A stretch of 64,000 bases of DNA from Lineus longissimus (lineage: Eukaryota; Nemertea; Pilidiophora; Heteronemertea; Lineidae), in the NCBI RefSeq assembly GCF_910592395.1, contig NC_088323.1:7318001-7382000 (forward strand), given 5' to 3'. Below, piece by piece: positions 33,601 through 36,209 of this stretch. How positions within the stretch are numbered: position 1 is the stretch's first letter; each line of letters starts with the position of its first letter. Below the pieces are notes generated by a model. The model was not told where the DNA came from. It saw only the letters and a program-made list of their open reading frames with translations, and made no database searches. Both the position numbers and the translations under genes were made by a program.

Positions 33601-33858
33601 GGGCGGTATCACTAGGTTTGTATCCAATTTTGTTTTATCAAAAAGGCCATGAACTTTGAGCGGGTTATCCAAGACGTCTTTATTGGGGTCTACTTGAGCA
33701 GGTTTATCGCGATATTGTCGTTTGATAGCACCGGGTGGCCCTTGTGGCGCCTCCTGTGAGTCTCTGAACGTAAACAGCACCACACTACAGAACCAGATCG
33801 CCGGAATGAGCACGAGCAATTTGAAAATGAGGCTCCGACGCCGCGAGAATAATCCCAT
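265..33858 (-). CDS. GALNT: Polypeptide GalNAc-transferase gene with 13 alternative versions of exon 5 (3' part outside window)
   Basis: Type II Golgi enzyme that moves GalNAc from UDP-GalNAc to Ser/Thr of secreted proteins, the first step of mucin-type O-glycosylation. Exons, 5' to 3' on the minus strand: 33405-33858, 30972-31125, 28993-29159, 26750-26914, one of thirteen exon 5 copies, 5198-5315, 4005-4190, 3473-3601, 2817-2921, 265-393. Exon phases chain without conflict. Rough residue positions: membrane anchor 10-31, stem to about 150, DSH 306-308, WGGEN from 415, GHVFR from 442, lectin alpha repeat 531-565, beta repeat 566-608. Motifs such as [17 protein letters not shown] and [13 protein letters not shown] resemble gly-5/pgant5 as I recall them. 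Exons were read by eye from splice sites, frame and family similarity. The lectin gamma repeat and stop codon are missing because the window ends. Confidence 0.93.
394..2262. other. Intron 9-10 interior, nothing recognised
   Basis: Mostly unique AT-rich sequence. No splice-bounded frame, tRNA or clear transposon end was found on either strand. Confidence 0.4.
2263..2816. repeat. 83-bp tandem repeat derived from the 3' end and donor site of exon 9
   Basis: About seven head-to-tail units; boundaries recur at 2321, 2404, 2487, 2570, 2653 and 2736. On the minus strand each unit corresponds to the last 48 nt of exon 9 (from GCAGCGGCC to AAATCAG) followed by 35 nt of intron. The units near 2569 and 2735 keep a GT at the donor position (CAG|GTATGT, CAG|GTGTGT). 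Those near 2652, 2486, 2403 and 2320 read CAG|TTGTG and have lost it. Confidence 0.85.
2817..2921 (-). CDS. GALNT: GALNT exon 9: lectin domain alpha repeat
   Basis: 105 nt, 35 codons, between a T8 tract plus CAG and AATCAG|GTACGT. It encodes [28 protein letters not shown] and HNQGGNQ. The C-L-D ... C-H-x-Q-G-G-N-Q pattern is a ricin B-type (CBM13) repeat, which in this family binds GalNAc already on the substrate. The last 48 nt of this exon plus 35 nt of intron have expanded into the adjoining tandem array at 2263-2816. Confidence 0.88.
3196..3312 (+). mobile_element. CAGTRGAACCTC MITE, truncated
   Basis: Begins GTACAGTAGAACCTTTCTATTAAGG; the far inverted end is missing. It lies in the intron between exons 8 and 9. 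Confidence 0.5.
3332..3430. repeat. Local imperfect duplication beside exon 8
   Basis: AAAACCGATACTGCCAATCGA...GGCTAAAGAAA recurs about 65 bp later as AAAAGCCATACTTCCAATCGA...GGTTAAAGAAA, in the intron just downstream of exon 8. Confidence 0.5.
3473..3601 (-). CDS. GALNT: GALNT exon 8: end of catalytic domain and linker
   Basis: 129 nt, 43 codons, between CTGTTCCAG and GGAGAG|GTGAGT. It encodes [20 protein letters not shown], then [20 protein letters not shown] and KGE. The R-K-x-L-x-CKSF-x-WY-x-x-N-(I/V)YPEL pattern closes the GALNT catalytic domain. KGE begins the short linker into the lectin domain, continued as VRN in exon 9. Confidence 0.95.
3715..3965. repeat. Dispersed repeat, GCGACAAAAATTGC family
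   Basis: Contains GCGACCTGCACACAAG, ATTGTATGCGACAAAAATTGC and CTACGACAAGAATCGGTGATC. Related copies occur at 29205-29430 and 62065-62280, with fragments at 62500-62570 and 62835-62900. It fills most of the intron between exons 7 and 8. Confidence 0.5.
4005..4190 (-). CDS. GALNT: GALNT exon 7: metal-ligand His and catalytic flexible loop
   Basis: 186 nt, exactly 62 codons, between TTTTCAG and TTG|GTGAGT. It encodes [20 protein letters not shown], then [19 protein letters not shown] and [21 protein letters not shown]. The second His of SHVGH is the family's third metal ligand (H359 in GalNAc-T2), and RKRSPY belongs to the lid loop over UDP-GalNAc. [16 protein letters not shown] rather than PYTFPGG points to the gly-5/pgant5 branch. 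Confidence 0.95.
4255..5130 (-). mobile_element. Non-LTR retrotransposon (LINE) reverse transcriptase fragment, split by another insertion
   Basis: On the minus strand, 4955-5127 encodes [19 protein letters not shown]...[13 protein letters not shown]. After the inserted element, 4262-4346 continues as [21 protein letters not shown]-x-K-x-FD and G-V-x-Q-G-C-x-L-S-P are reverse transcriptase blocks. A stop follows SMVG, so it is dead. It lies in the intron between exons 6 and 7 on the same strand as the host gene. Confidence 0.7.
4353..4940. mobile_element. 588-bp non-autonomous DNA transposon (hAT-like) nested in the LINE
   Basis: Ends CCCGGCCCCCCCACT and its inverted copy AGTGGGGGGGCCGGG are flanked by an 8-bp direct repeat CTCCTACC (4345-4352 and 4941-4948). 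The interior has no transposase. An 8-bp target duplication suits hAT-like elements. Removing it rejoins the two reverse transcriptase pieces. Confidence 0.65.
5198..5315 (-). CDS. GALNT: GALNT exon 6: WGGEN (Gal/GalNAc-transferase) motif
   Basis: 118 nt (1 + 39 codons) between ATATTTTCAG and TTCAAG|GTAAGA. It encodes [28 protein letters not shown] and [18 protein letters not shown] is the signature shared with beta-1,4-galactosyltransferases and forms part of the catalytic centre. It is the constant acceptor partner for every exon 5 copy: its first base completes a codon begun by AG, CG, CT or TG of the chosen copy, giving Arg, Leu or Trp. It ends in phase 0. Confidence 0.95.
5885..6147 (+). 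mobile_element. CAGTRGAACCTC MITE, old and internally enlarged
   Basis: Degenerate copy with AAAACCTCTCTAAGTGGACACC at the left and AAGTTCTACCAACTGTA at the right. An internal partial repeat (ACCTCAATAAACAGGACACC) suggests two nested copies. Intron between exon 5.13 and exon 6. Confidence 0.45.
6150..7378. other. Intron between exon 5.13 and exon 6, nothing recognised
   Basis: AT-rich. Around 6500-6720 there are short degenerate repeats (GTAAAGTG...GTCC...GGTCCTGT). I found no further exon 5 copy here: no WLEP start with an acceptor and no matching donor. Confidence 0.4.
7379..7598 (-). CDS. GALNT: GALNT alternative exon 5.13, nearest to exon 6
   Basis: 220 nt, phase 1 to 2, acceptor AAATTTCAG, donor TG|GTAAAC. 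It reads [49 protein letters not shown] and ends SSGPIW. Unusual points: Lys in W-L-K-P, N-E-I for D-R-I, an N-I-S sequon, and Trp at the junction with exon 6 where most copies have Arg. Its pocket segment TFDL keeps Phe and Asp but has Leu for the Trp. The frame is open throughout. Confidence 0.88.
7990..8490. repeat. Imperfect tandem duplication of about 190 bp beside exon 5.12
   Basis: TAGCTAGCATAACTACCAAAGG and CCAGTTCACAGGGCCTACC recur as AAGCTAGCATACCCAAATG and CCAGTTCACAAGGCCTACC, with a third partial unit. A G-rich tract lies just left at 7929-7951. Confidence 0.5.
8502..8718 (-). CDS. GALNT: GALNT alternative exon 5.12
   Basis: 217 nt, phase 1 to 2, acceptor GACTTGCAG, donor AG|GTAGGC. 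It reads [47 protein letters not shown] and ends MEPVR. The usually acidic I-D/I-E position is Gly (MIGSL), a change seen in no other copy. The tail [10 protein letters not shown] is very basic. Frame intact. Confidence 0.91.
9260..9440 (+). mobile_element. CAGTRGAACCTC MITE
   Basis: Near full-length: TACAGTAAAACCTCCC at the left and TAGGTTCTACTGTA at the right. Intron between exons 5.11 and 5.12. Confidence 0.55.
9445..10341. other. Intron 5.11-5.12, nothing recognised
   Basis: AT-rich sequence without a splice-bounded frame. A weak duplication (GATAGCTGGCGCACCA, GATAGATGGCGCACCA) occurs at 9960 and 10050. Confidence 0.35.
10342..10561 (-). CDS. GALNT: GALNT alternative exon 5.11
   Basis: 220 nt, phase 1 to 2, acceptor TTGTTTCCAG, donor CT|GTAAAG. 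It reads [47 protein letters not shown] and ends TDPLL. Like 5.10 it ends in a Leu codon at the junction with exon 6. N-W-S is a possible N-glycosylation sequon. Frame intact. Confidence 0.91.
10600..11195. repeat. Degenerate minisatellite, CAGTTTTACTGTAATGTATAGTC
   Basis: About 22-28 bp units repeated some twenty times with indels, filling much of the intron between exons 5.10 and 5.11. CAGT and ACTG in each unit give local self-complementarity. Confidence 0.8.
11378..11594 (-). CDS. GALNT: GALNT alternative exon 5.10, divergent but open
   Basis: 217 nt, phase 1 to 2, acceptor CTGTTTCAG, donor CT|GTAAAT. It reads [48 protein letters not shown] and ends NVDSFL. Odd points: D-R-I is replaced by G-P-I, the pocket segment is SFTF, and the junction residue is Leu, not the usual Arg. 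Length, phases and open frame are kept, so it is probably functional, but it is the best candidate for weakening constraint. Confidence 0.85.
11840..12095. repeat. Imperfect duplication of about 130 bp in intron 5.9-5.10
   Basis: AAATCGAGGGAATC...CACTACACTTGGCCGTCACATCACAGAAGTT recurs as AAATCGAGAGGGAACC...CCTACACTTGACCATCACACCACAGAAGTT. Confidence 0.55.
12456..12675 (-). CDS. GALNT: GALNT alternative exon 5.9
   Basis: 220 nt, phase 1 to 2, acceptor TCACTTCAG, donor CG|GTAATA. It reads [49 protein letters not shown] and ends HVDALR. It has an N-E-T sequon (possible N-glycosylation site) in the first helix and a His/Tyr-rich EHDFHYT block unlike its neighbours. Only about 330 bp of intron separates it from 5.8, the shortest spacing seen after 5.2/5.3. 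Confidence 0.91.
13005..13227 (-). CDS. GALNT: GALNT alternative exon 5.8, longest copy
   Basis: 223 nt, phase 1 to 2, acceptor AACTTTTTCAG, donor CG|GTAAAG. It reads [49 protein letters not shown] and ends IIAPLR. Two extra residues lie between the pocket position and the closing F-x-W, lengthening the strand or loop there. The pocket Phe is Tyr (KYEI), so both aromatic positions differ from the canonical exon. Frame intact. Confidence 0.91.
13697..13992. repeat. 16-bp minisatellite CTGGCGTTAACTCAAC
   Basis: About 18 near-perfect units between exons 5.7 and 5.8. GTTAAC is a palindrome present in most units. Confidence 0.9.
14292..14508 (-). CDS. GALNT: GALNT alternative exon 5.7
   Basis: 217 nt, phase 1 to 2, donor CG|GTAATT. 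The acceptor TGCATTTTGCAG is TGCAG rather than the TTCAG of most copies. It reads [47 protein letters not shown] and ends DIDPLR. It is the closest relative of 5.6 in the DDDFKF and FGW blocks. Frame intact. Confidence 0.93.
15070..15140. repeat. GGTCAAGGTCAAAG short tandem repeat
   Basis: Six or so imperfect GGTCAAGGTCA units. They resemble nuclear-receptor half sites, but this is more simply a microsatellite. Confidence 0.6.
15258..15455. repeat. 19-bp minisatellite ACATCTGAACAGCTGTGAC
   Basis: About ten units between exons 5.6 and 5.7. Each contains the palindrome CAGCTG. Confidence 0.9.
15526..15612 (+). mobile_element. CAGTRGAACCTC MITE, right half only
   Basis: Starts at the TTTGACCTCTCAAATCAGGACACC block and ends AGAGAGGTTCTACTGTA. 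Intron between exons 5.6 and 5.7. Confidence 0.5.
15868..16084 (-). CDS. GALNT: GALNT alternative exon 5.6
   Basis: 217 nt, phase 1 to 2, acceptor GACTTTTTCAG, donor CG|GTAATT. It reads [47 protein letters not shown] and ends IIDPLR. The WLTP start is shared only with 5.1. LSDKDFKF is close to LSDDDFKF of 5.7. Frame intact. Confidence 0.93.
16690..16860. repeat. Two-copy tandem duplication of about 98 bp
   Basis: AGTGTCCCAAATGATGTGATTGAGAGGCCTG and GGATGTTTTTAACAAGCTTGGTCAATCTT each occur twice in the intron between exons 5.5 and 5.6. The rest of 16090-17140 shows nothing recognisable. Confidence 0.75.
17145..17400 (+). mobile_element. tRNA-derived SINE-like repeat
   Basis: CAGTGGCCCAGTGGTGAGACC resembles a polymerase III A box, and GTGTTCAATTCCCGGCACC a B box, 50-60 bp apart, followed by an unrelated tail. 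Related heads occur at 20615 and 55690. Confidence 0.5.
17546..17762 (-). CDS. GALNT: GALNT alternative exon 5.5
   Basis: 217 nt, phase 1 to 2, acceptor GTATTTCAG, donor CG|GTAATT. It reads [47 protein letters not shown] and ends KIAPLR. The closing F-x-W has Gly (FGW), as in 5.6 and 5.7, where the canonical exon has Asn (FNW). The intron on its downstream side holds a tRNA-like repeat at 17145-17400. Confidence 0.93.
18090..18124 (-). pseudogene. Decayed start of a further exon 5 copy
   Basis: Minus strand: acceptor ATCATTTTCAG is followed by GTTGGCTGGATCCTCTG, which would encode G-W-L-D-P-L-N-F after exon 4 and then TGA. The acceptor and the W-L-x-P-L start match the array exons. After this the similarity ends, with no CP-V-I-D or F-x-W block and no donor. 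It sits between live copies 5.4 and 5.5. This is a truncated, dead member of the array. Confidence 0.65.
18385..18630 (-). mobile_element. TTTAAAGG-ended MITE, reverse orientation
   Basis: First of five copies of a roughly 240-bp family whose ends read TTTAAAGGCCTACGCC and the inverse of TTTAAAGGGGNANGCCGTT. They share TGGACCACCAGTAATTAC, ATTTCTATTTTCCTGG and AAATACTATAAATACC. It lies in the intron between exons 5.4 and 5.5, beside the dead exon. Confidence 0.65.
18779..18995 (-). CDS. GALNT: GALNT alternative exon 5.4
   Basis: 217 nt, phase 1 to 2, acceptor GAAATTTTCAG, donor CG|GTAAAC. It reads [47 protein letters not shown] and ends AIDPLR. It shares DRIASDW with 5.5 and belongs with 5.5-5.7 (217 nt, Q-[VI]-G-x-F-[RK]-L). 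No stop or frameshift. A dead exon start lies between it and 5.5. Confidence 0.93.
19787..20006 (-). CDS. GALNT: GALNT alternative exon 5.3
   Basis: 220 nt, phase 1 to 2, acceptor AAATTTCAG, donor CG|GTAATG. It reads [48 protein letters not shown] and ends ISPYR. It is a recent tandem duplicate of 5.2. The donor-side intron of both, and a third copy lacking an exon (20104-20192), share about 85 bp of similar sequence. Differences from 5.2 cluster in the loop before NPIG and in the C-terminal third. Confidence 0.92.
20104..20192 (-). pseudogene. Exon-less ghost of an exon 5 duplication unit
   Basis: The 89 bp match the donor-side flanks of 5.3 (from about 19704) and 5.2 (from about 20222): all three share a run like GAACAAAA...GATAT(G)AGC.ACCC, then GACAGA and a CTGAAA tract before the donor. 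The ghost keeps TATCG|GTAGTGATAGCG at its end, where 5.3 has TATCG|GTAATGATTGCG, but no exon body follows. It is best explained as a third copy whose exon was deleted. Confidence 0.6.
20305..20524 (-). CDS. GALNT: GALNT alternative exon 5.2
   Basis: 220 nt, phase 1 to 2, acceptor AAATTTCAG, donor CG|GTAACA. It reads [48 protein letters not shown] and ends ISPYR. It is the sister of 5.3: 56 of 74 residues are identical by my count. The two share CLDQFNYQ and NPIG, which no other copy has. The usual D-R-I after the WLEPLL block is D-P-I. The pocket Trp of GGFDW is replaced by Leu (IFRL). The frame is open with no lesions. Confidence 0.92.
20610..20790 (+). mobile_element. tRNA-derived SINE-like repeat
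   Basis: TGGCCCAGTGGTCAAGGCG fits the polymerase III A box and GGTTCGAGCCC the B box, about 40 bp apart as in a tRNA. The 3' acceptor-stem complement is missing, so it is a SINE head, not a tRNA gene. Intron between exons 5.1 and 5.2. Confidence 0.6.
21184..21645. repeat. 23-bp minisatellite GCAAGGGGAAATGTAGRTGAACT
   Basis: About 20 units. Because 23 is not a multiple of 3 and no frame of the unit has a stop on the minus strand, three overlapping open frames rich in [13 protein letters not shown] result. These are repeat artefacts, not genes. Confidence 0.9.
21646..22792 (+). repeat. 1.15-kb long dispersed repeat, copy 1
   Basis: Runs from ATGAAATGGCCAGGGCC to GAGGCGAGCTAAAAA. Inside are three to four diverged units of about 300 bp, each with TTTGACCTCTGTGACCTTG and GCCCCCTGGTGG, then a (GAC)n tract at 22679-22745. 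The ends share CTCACCTC in inverted orientation. It is nearly identical to copy 2 apart from scattered substitutions and (GAC)n length. Confidence 0.8.
22951..23104 (+). mobile_element. CAGTRGAACCTC MITE, diverged
   Basis: CAGTGGAACCTCCCAGGCAGACACC at the left; the right end reads only AGAGATGTTCTCTTG. Intron between exons 5.1 and 5.2. Confidence 0.5.
24560..24870. repeat. Short tandem repeat of about 100 bp, three units
   Basis: TCATGGTCAACCACCC and GAGGAAATC recur three times between exons 5.1 and 5.2. From 23110 to 24560 nothing else was recognised apart from G-rich and AT-rich tracts. Confidence 0.6.
25125..25495. repeat. AT-rich microsatellite, (TTTTCAATA)n
   Basis: About 370 bp of CAATATTTT and variants directly downstream (about 110 bp) of exon 5.1 in its intron. 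It gives a spurious Asn/Ile/Phe-rich open frame. Confidence 0.9.
25607..25820 (-). CDS. GALNT: GALNT alternative exon 5.1, canonical version
   Basis: 214 nt, phase 1 to phase 2, acceptor ATCATTTCAG, donor AG|GTAGAA. The product reads [16 protein letters not shown], then [14 protein letters not shown], then [14 protein letters not shown] and ends VDPLR. It is the only copy with the family-standard GGFDW-x-L-x-F-x-W; its Phe and Trp match residues that in GalNAc-T2 (F280, W282) line the acceptor-peptide pocket. It is the first copy after exon 4 and the shortest. About 5 kb of repeat-rich sequence separates it from 5.2. It is probably the ancestral or default form. Confidence 0.93.
25821..26749. 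other. Intron between exon 4 and exon 5.1, nothing recognised
   Basis: 929 bp, AT-rich with one G9 tract near 26398. No extra exon 5 copy was found here. Confidence 0.4.
26750..26914 (-). CDS. GALNT: GALNT exon 4: carries the DSH metal site; splice partner of the exon 5 array
   Basis: 165 nt between CTTTCAG and GAAG|GTACGG. It encodes [35 protein letters not shown] and [24 protein letters not shown] contains the DxH motif that binds the Mn ion and UDP (residues about 306-308). The exon ends in phase 1, leaving a single G. Every exon 5 copy starts with two bases that complete a Gly codon and continue with Trp, giving the family's usual G-W-L-E-P. It is the constant donor that must choose among the thirteen copies. 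Confidence 0.94.
27513..27582. repeat. Perfect 31-bp inverted repeat with 8-bp loop
   Basis: Arms 27513-27543 and 27552-27582 are exact complements (TGTCTGTTGACTGTGCTTTA... and its inverse), with loop GCATGGTG. It could form a stable hairpin in DNA or in the pre-mRNA. The right arm runs into the left end of the next element. Confidence 0.85.
27581..28525. mobile_element. 945-bp non-autonomous DNA transposon with 25-bp TIRs and 9-bp TSD
   Basis: Exact 25-bp terminal inverted repeats start CAAGGAGGATACCGCGG (27581-27605 and 28501-28525). They are flanked by the direct repeat GTCAACAGA (27572-27580 and 28526-28534). A 9-bp target duplication suits Mutator-like elements. No transposase is present; the only interior frame is 75 codons with CKICK. 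It is in the intron between exons 3 and 4. Confidence 0.8.
28662..28969. mobile_element. piggyBac-like MITE next to exon 3
   Basis: TTAA at both ends (28662-28665 and 28966-28969) with inverted ends CCTCTTGAATCCC, 308 bp in all. TTAA target duplication and this type of TIR are typical of piggyBac derivatives. It ends 24 bp from the donor of exon 3. Confidence 0.7.
28993..29159 (-). CDS. GALNT: GALNT exon 3: start of the GT-A fold, nucleotide-binding half
   Basis: 167 nt between TATTTGCAG and ATGC|GTAAGT. It encodes [52 protein letters not shown] and part of the next codon. The LPxTSVIIxFHNEAxSxLLRTVxSVxxRSPxxLIxExxLVDD pattern is diagnostic of the family and forms the first Rossmann-like strands that hold UDP. 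Exon 3 ends with one base of a Pro codon. A TTAA-flanked MITE begins only 24 bp beyond the donor on the downstream intron side. Confidence 0.93.
29205..29430. repeat. Dispersed repeat, GCGACAAAAATTGC family, copy 2
   Basis: Contains TGTATGCGACAAAAATTGCTC, GCAACAAGAATCAGTAATCACC and a terminal GACAAAAATTGCTTGTTTGC. Next to it, 29455-29580 has a weak tRNA-like head (GAGGGTTCAAGCTTGG). Confidence 0.5.
29591..30721 (+). repeat. 1.13-kb long dispersed repeat, copy 2
   Basis: Same orientation and content as copy 1, ending GAGGTGAGCTAAAAA, with (GAC)n at 30624-30667. It lies in the intron between exons 2 and 3. A diverged fragment is at about 54680-54985. Confidence 0.8.
30972..31125 (-). CDS. GALNT: GALNT exon 2: stem to catalytic domain boundary
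   Basis: The acceptor TTATTCCAG and donor CT|GTAGGT bound 154 nt (2 + 50 codons + 2). The product begins [18 protein letters not shown] and ends [15 protein letters not shown]. The segment N-x-x-x-A-D-M-I-S-L-x-R-S-L-P-D-V-R is the conserved lead-in to the GALNT catalytic domain; human GALNT1 has a closely related stretch. A GT at GAT|GTCAGG nearer the 5' side was rejected because it breaks the phase with exon 3. The last codon is completed by the first base of exon 3. Confidence 0.88.
31455..31627 (+). mobile_element. CAGTRGAACCTC MITE
   Basis: Well-preserved right part ending TAGAGAGGTTCTACTGTAT. The left end is eroded. Intron between exons 1 and 2. Confidence 0.55.
31877..32058 (+). mobile_element. 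CAGTRGAACCTC MITE, full length
   Basis: TACAGTAGAACCTCCCTAATAAGG at the left and GGGAGGTTCCACTGTTC at the right. It is one of three copies within 1.1 kb of the intron between exons 1 and 2. Confidence 0.6.
32377..32533 (+). mobile_element. CAGTRGAACCTC MITE
   Basis: TACAGTAGAAC at the left and GGGAGGTTCCACTGTA at the right, about 157 bp. Confidence 0.6.
32534..33123. other. Intron 1-2 interior, nothing recognised
   Basis: AT-rich sequence between two MITEs. No splice-bounded frame and no element ends were identified. Confidence 0.35.
33124..33362 (+). mobile_element. TTTAAAGG-ended MITE
   Basis: Complete: TTTAAAGGCCTACGCCCTTC at the left and GGCATGCCCCTTTAAA at the right. It ends 43 bp from the donor of exon 1. 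Confidence 0.7.
33405..33858 (-). CDS. GALNT: GALNT exon 1: start codon, membrane anchor and stem
   Basis: It encodes the first 151 residues plus one base of codon 152. The start MGLFSRRR gives a short basic cytosolic tail. A hydrophobic helix at about residues 10-31 ([20 protein letters not shown]) fits the signal anchor of a Golgi type II protein. The rest is a hydrophilic, Pro/Gln/Lys/Asp-rich stem ending in VDPNAPG. The donor reads CACCTG|GTAAGT, splitting a Gly codon that exon 2 completes. This start was chosen because the anchor follows at once and the frame leads straight into the conserved stem-catalytic boundary. The stem is long but within family range. Confidence 0.9.
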
Positions 33859-33976
33859 GATTGTGTATCTCCGTTTTCAATCTCCGCCGATAAAAATAAA
33901 CATATATTCGTTGGCAATTGCTTGTGATCTAGGGGTCGCTTGGTGTCAACTTCGTAGTCCTTTCGTCATCGGTGAT
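33859..33976 (-). other. Probable 5' UTR part of exon 1
   Basis: Upstream of the start codon the minus strand runs 118 nt to a good acceptor (CTATTTTCAG|ATCACC) preceded by a T-rich tract. This suggests the leader continues in a separate upstream non-coding exon. No transcript evidence is available. Confidence 0.4.
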
Positions 33977-35006
33977 CTGAAAATAGTCAAAACAATAACC
34001 TGGGTTAGATAAAGCTGTACTTAATTCACTTAAGTGATGAAAAAGGACAGTTTTAGAATCATTTTGAAGGCAAGGCTGCATCTGAAAGAAGAAAACTGAC
34101 AGAAAGGGACCGAAAATACAGCCCTAAGAAAAAGGGCTATATTTTCATTAAGATTTTGAAATGAAACTCTTCAAATGACAAAACAAACTTACTAGGCTTC
34201 CACCCCAGATTCACCAAACATGCTTCCAGCCAACAACTGAAACTGTGTTGCCTCCACTGTCAGTGTCACTCGTACAACTCGAATCACTTAATCAATGCTG
34301 CCATAAAAGCCTAAAAGCTTACGCGCGGTAATAAATCCGCTATTCTCCCGCTACCCACCCAGTCATTAGCCAAATGGTCGCGGCAATTAATGACAATTAA
34401 TGACGACATTGAAAGGATGATCTCACTACACAAACAATAAACAAGCGATTGTGGAACATAATGAGATGAGGTTACCAGCATTCCACATAAAATCAATTCA
34501 TTGTGTCCCATCCCTGCCCGCACTGAATCAATAGAGCAAGACACTGACAAAGGTTTTAATTTACAATAGTAGCATGCCGATCCACCATCATTGTGCATAT
34601 ATCCATCCTTCACTGCCGATAACTCCCCTGATCGGCCATCAGAAGGGCCGGTACTTTACCGGTAGTCTCTCTGCATTCCCTTCCTTTCCAATGCGTCCAT
34701 GTCGCGACAACACTAACATTACACTCACTCGTGGTTGTCGCACGAGGCACGCACTGAAAGCCATCATAATTGAAGACCAGACATTCAATGAGCAACGGTT
34801 CCAGGGATGCTGACCTGACCCAAATGCACAGTGCATGTTGTATAGAAGAAGGGTAACCCGAGGTTGGCACTATCAATTTAGGCCGTCATTCAATTACTTT
34901 GTGTCGAGCAATTTGATTGGCCACCCGTTTATGATGGTGCGTCCGACGGATTTCCTGGCGGGAGTTATCGGCGGTGAAAGGAGGCGAGTTTAGGACTGAT
35001 ACTCAC
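33977..35006. other. Presumed 5' leader intron, nothing else recognised
   Basis: If the leader is spliced from 35007 to 33976 this is its intron. A frame at 34747-34813 encodes LEPLL by chance; see rejected items. Confidence 0.3.
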
Positions 35007-35290
35007 CGCCGATAAGACGGCATGAATAGTAGTGGGAGGACTTGAAGCGAATCTTGAATGAGCAGTACAATGCCCTTACCACACATCGGTCGGTATAAAA
35101 TCCTTTAATGCCAATGTTACGGCTAAAGCTGATTGAGCAAACGAGTCCTGGTTTACCCTTTCCTTGCAGCAGCCATTTTTTGGCCAGCGCTGCCATGTGC
35201 TGGCATTCGAAACCAATAATAAACAGTGGAGCGAACTTTTGCCTGAACGGTCGAAACCATTCGAAAGTGTCACCATCTATACTATTAGGA
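35007..35290 (-). other. Possible non-coding first exon of the GALNT gene
   Basis: A strong donor (GGCG|GTGAGT, exon end at 35007) lies on the minus strand about 1 kb upstream of the leader acceptor at 33976, so splicing between them would complete the leader. The upstream exon limit and promoter cannot be read; the end given is a guess. No convincing minus-strand TATA box was seen. Confidence 0.25.
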
Positions 35291-35369
35291 TGAAACTAAT
35301 TATTCCCGGGTGTGTTTGACGTATTTGGAGAGGTTTAGACAAAGTGCTGATGAATCAGTATTTTAGAAG

Positions 35370-35458
35370 GGCATGACGTCCTATGCACGTCACATGCACA
35401 ACATGGGACCATGTACATGATGTGCTATGCACGTCACACGCAGCGAAAGGGTTAATAC
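35370..35458. mobile_element. Solo end of a piggyBac-like MITE
   Basis: Ends ACACGCAGCGAAAGGGTTAA, whose inverse TTAACCCTTTCGCTGCG is close to the left end of the element at 50656. The interior shares TATGCACGTCA and CATGTACATG with it. Confidence 0.45.
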
Positions 35459-35899
35459 TCGAAGATGCCTTCCCTGGGCCCCGCCAACCTCATGAATGTG
35501 CAAATGGTGGTGTTGTCTCACACACTATAGATACATGTATATGAAAAGATAATGTTTCGATGAGAAACAATGAATTGATTTTGCTTGTCCTGATGAGATG
35601 AGGTTATATACCAGCATCCCGATTTGCTAACAATCCGGCGCCATTCGAGGAATCGTCTCCCTCATGTTGATCGACCATAACAATAGTATTGTTTGTTTAT
35701 AGTAATTGACCAATGGGTTTTAATATCTGTGCTAATTAACCCGCGATTCCTTATTGAAGGCAGGAATAATCAATCGTGCGGGTGAGCAGATTTTGTTAAT
35801 GCTGGCGCTTAGTTGGCATGTGTGTCCTTCTACACCATAATTACCTGAGTACAGACATATCAGCCTTTAACAGTGGTAAAGGGATGCAAGTTATATGAC

Positions 35900-36209
35900 T
35901 TAACCCTTTGAAGCCCGATCTCGACTTAAGTCGTCAAAGAAAAACCTCTCTGTTTGCCCGATCTCGTCTCGAGTCGCCAAAACTCACTCGGCATTCCTTC
36001 ACATAGAACACTCACTACAGCTTTGTGCAACTGAGGTATTCCGAATGACAACTTTGATTATGTACTGCAGTAGCTGAGCATGATTTTCATATAAGTTTTT
36101 CCAGGGTAAAAATTTGAGTTCTACGAGTATTTTGGCGTCAAAGGCGACGTAAACAACATTTTCCTCCAGAAACTCGGGCTTATTGGAAACTCGAACTCCA
36201 AAGGGTTAA
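35900..36209. mobile_element. piggyBac-like MITE
   Basis: TTAA-CCCTTTGAAGCCCG at the left and CTCCAAAGGG-TTAA at the right, about 310 bp including both TTAA sites. It contains an internal repeat CCCGATCTCG. Confidence 0.7.

Noticed and set aside
34747-34813. Minus-strand stretch encoding SLEPLLIECLVF between possible AG and GTGAGT sites, resembling the W-L-E-P-L-L start of exon 5
   Set aside because: Only five residues agree, the polypyrimidine tract is poor, no CP-V-I-D or F-x-W block follows, and it lies upstream of exon 1.
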